From positions 1 to 38,234 of the forward strand of contig NZ_JACICC010000016.1 of NCBI RefSeq assembly GCF_014195635.1: a stretch of DNA of 38,234 nt, read 5' to 3'. A program made the position numbers and the translations under genes. The DNA is from Pseudochelatococcus contaminans. Its GTDB lineage: Bacteria; Pseudomonadota; Alphaproteobacteria; Rhizobiales; Beijerinckiaceae. The notes under the pieces were generated by a model. That model worked only from the letters and a program-made list of their open reading frames with translations. It made no database searches and had not been told where the DNA came from. Positions 37,147 to 38,234 of this stretch are shown one piece after another (position 1 is the first letter of the stretch; each line of letters starts with the position of its first letter).

Positions 37147-37424
37147 TCCATATCCCGGATGCTGTTTTCCTTAAAGTGCTTGCTGTCCCGGCCGTAATCC
37201 GCATACATGAAATTGCATCAACAAAAGGACCATGCATTTCAATGCATTATGCGTCTGGAGCCTCTTCCTGTGTTCCGGGTTGTTGTCTGGCATGCATCGG
37301 CGGGTGTCCTCATCCATATTTTACGCTATTGCGACCCTGCATGTTTAGGTTCACAAAACCGGAGACCGATGCATGTATGTGAAGTACACTGCTCTTGTAG
37401 CTGGTAAAATCAGGATTGTTGATC

Positions 37425-37994
37425 ATGCGCTTGATCGCTGCTTTGACCGGGTTGTGCGCCGCCTTCGTCATCACACCCTCCGTTGCTTATCAGATAGACC
37501 CGCTGACGCAGCAGCCGCTGGCGCAGCCGGAGAATTTCGGACCGCGTGCATCGCCGATTCCGCGTGAGACCGTTGATTACCGTGGCCCGCACAAGCCCGG
37601 CACCATTATTGTCTCAACGCAGGAACGCCGCCTTTATCTCGTCCAGCCGGGCGGGAAGGCGCTGAAATATGGCATCGGCGTCGGCCGGCAGGGATTTCAG
37701 TGGGGCGGCACGCAGACCGTGACGCGCAAGGCTGAATGGCCCGGCTGGACGCCGCCGCCGCAGATGCGCAAGCGTCGTCCCGATCTTCCGGCTCATTTGC
37801 CGGGTGGCCCCAACAATCCGCTCGGAGCGCGTGCGCTTTATCTGGGCTCAACCTTGTACCGCATTCACGGATCGAATGAGCCGGAGACCATCGGTCAGGC
37901 CGTGTCCTCGGGGTGCATTCGTATGATGAACCATGATGTCGTCGATCTATATAATCGCGTGAAGGTTGGAACGCGCGTGGTTGTTCAGCGCTGA
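37425..37994 (+). CDS. L,D-transpeptidase (YkuD domain), exported
   Basis: The 189-residue protein has a signal peptide (residues 1 to about 22, ending Ser-Val-Ala-Tyr) and a periplasmic YkuD catalytic domain. The active-site motif has His148 in Ile-His-Gly-Ser and Cys164 in Ser-Ser-Gly-Cys-Ile-Arg-Met, the expected His-x(n)-Ser-x-Gly-Cys pattern. Such enzymes form 3-3 peptidoglycan crosslinks or attach proteins to peptidoglycan; in Hyphomicrobiales they are numerous and important for polar growth. The ATG at 37425 has CAGGA 9 bases upstream; a TTG at 37416 is less likely. A terminator follows at 38041-38093. Confidence 0.94.
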   Translation: MRLIAALTGLCAAFVITPSVAYQIDPLTQQPLAQPENFGPRASPIPRETVDYRGPHKPGTIIVSTQERRLYLVQPGGKALKYGIGVGRQGFQWGGTQTVTRKAEWPGWTPPPQMRKRRPDLPAHLPGGPNNPLGARALYLGSTLYRIHGSNEPETIGQAVSSGCIRMMNHDVVDLYNRVKVGTRVVVQR

Positions 37995-38040
37995 TCGCCT
38001 GATCCGCCCTCGGAAAGGGGCGATATATAATTGCATCATA

Positions 38041-38093
38041 AAAAAGGGCCTCTTCCCGCGCCGATTCATCGGCAGGGGAGGGGCCCTTCGCTT
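38041..38093 (+). terminator. Terminator-like hairpin after the L,D-transpeptidase gene
   Basis: The outer arms 38043-38049 and 38081-38087 pair perfectly over 7 bp, with a further imperfect GC-rich inner stem, and are followed by a short T-containing tail. It lies 48 bases after the stop. Confidence 0.7.
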
Positions 38094-38145
38094 TGAAAAG
38101 GTGATTTGCGACGAGATTCTGACGTCTGACTGGGACGGTGCGCAT

Positions 38146-38234
38146 TGATTTTGCGATTTTTTGCGGGATTATTTTTTGTATTATGTGTTTGATATTGTTG
38201 TGTTTTGCCTGATTTTTGTATGTTTGTTGTGTTG
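38146..38234. other. Extremely T/G-skewed terminal stretch
   Basis: The last 89 bases consist almost only of T and G on this strand, with about ten A and four C. This contrasts sharply with the GC-rich rest of the window. No gene is visible. Confidence 0.6.

Larger units (their letters stand above)
36689..37424. other. 736-bp gene-free region with many inverted repeats
   Basis: No ORF here has a convincing ribosome-binding site or protein-like composition. Perfect inverted repeats lie at 36850-36872, 36980-36993, 36998-37013, 37081-37098 and 37131-37146, and ATGCAT occurs four times between 37232 and 37374. It is the largest gap in the window. It must contain the promoters of icd and of the L,D-transpeptidase gene and may encode a structured RNA. 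Confidence 0.5.

Noticed and set aside
36957-37208. 83-codon minus-strand ORF in the gene-free region
   Set aside because: It has no ribosome-binding site or protein-like pattern, and it crosses several inverted repeats.

Overview
The window is a GC-rich, gene-dense chromosomal segment of an alphaproteobacterium, most likely of the Hyphomicrobiales (Rhizobiales). The evidence is a CtrA-pathway histidine phosphotransferase (ChpT), a DUF1134/EipA periplasmic protein, a DUF6460-like membrane protein, a PodJ-type N-terminal motif, a CP4-like EPSP synthase and a dimeric NADP-type isocitrate dehydrogenase. Genus cannot be fixed from the sequence. I see no rRNA, tRNA, CRISPR array, insertion sequence, integrase or prophage gene; most of the window is housekeeping.

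Layout. 1-1584: the 3' end of a tandem-repeat protein, a terminator, and a TPR protein with a glycosyltransferase-like C-terminus. 1665-2798: a zinc-ribbon protein and a SpoU rRNA methyltransferase, converging on a tight minus-strand operon argG-ygfZ-tag-HD phosphohydrolase (6112 down to 2788). 6278-8289: aroA-cmk, preceded by an 8-codon mini-ORF whose stop overlaps the aroA ribosome-binding site; rpsA, the usual third gene, is absent. 8335-10768: a coiled-coil membrane protein, an EipA-like protein and a CysQ-like phosphatase. 11053-13783: chpT, an HI0933-like flavoprotein and ferredoxin-NADP reductase. 13957-18756: recO, parC, a PPP-type phosphoesterase and a SCO1/SenC copper protein.

18743-26426 is the most unusual part. 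It holds a GT2 membrane glycosyltransferase with an N-terminal T2SSE-N/MshEN-like domain, divergent from a periplasmic binding protein. These are followed by a small DUF6460-like membrane protein, an HSL-family hydrolase, an orphan LuxR-type response regulator and a PodJ-like coiled-coil protein that lacks the usual periplasmic part. 26959-33498 is conserved again: guaB, an RsmB-like RNA methyltransferase, two very small membrane proteins, der, a YfgM-like protein and nudC. 33812-37994: a 50-residue single-TM protein between hairpins, an FMN-dependent alpha-hydroxy-acid dehydrogenase, icd, a 736-bp gene-free region rich in perfect inverted repeats, and an L,D-transpeptidase. The last ~90 bases are extremely T/G-skewed.

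Themes are amino acid and nucleotide precursor synthesis (argG, aroA, cmk, guaB), DNA and RNA maintenance (tag, recO, parC, der, RNA methyltransferases), envelope biology (EipA-like, L,D-transpeptidase, GT2) and cell-cycle or polarity control (chpT, PodJ-like). I found no clearly new multi-gene system. The strongest leads are the GT2 domain fusion, the structured gene-free regions and the small ORFs with leader-like architecture.
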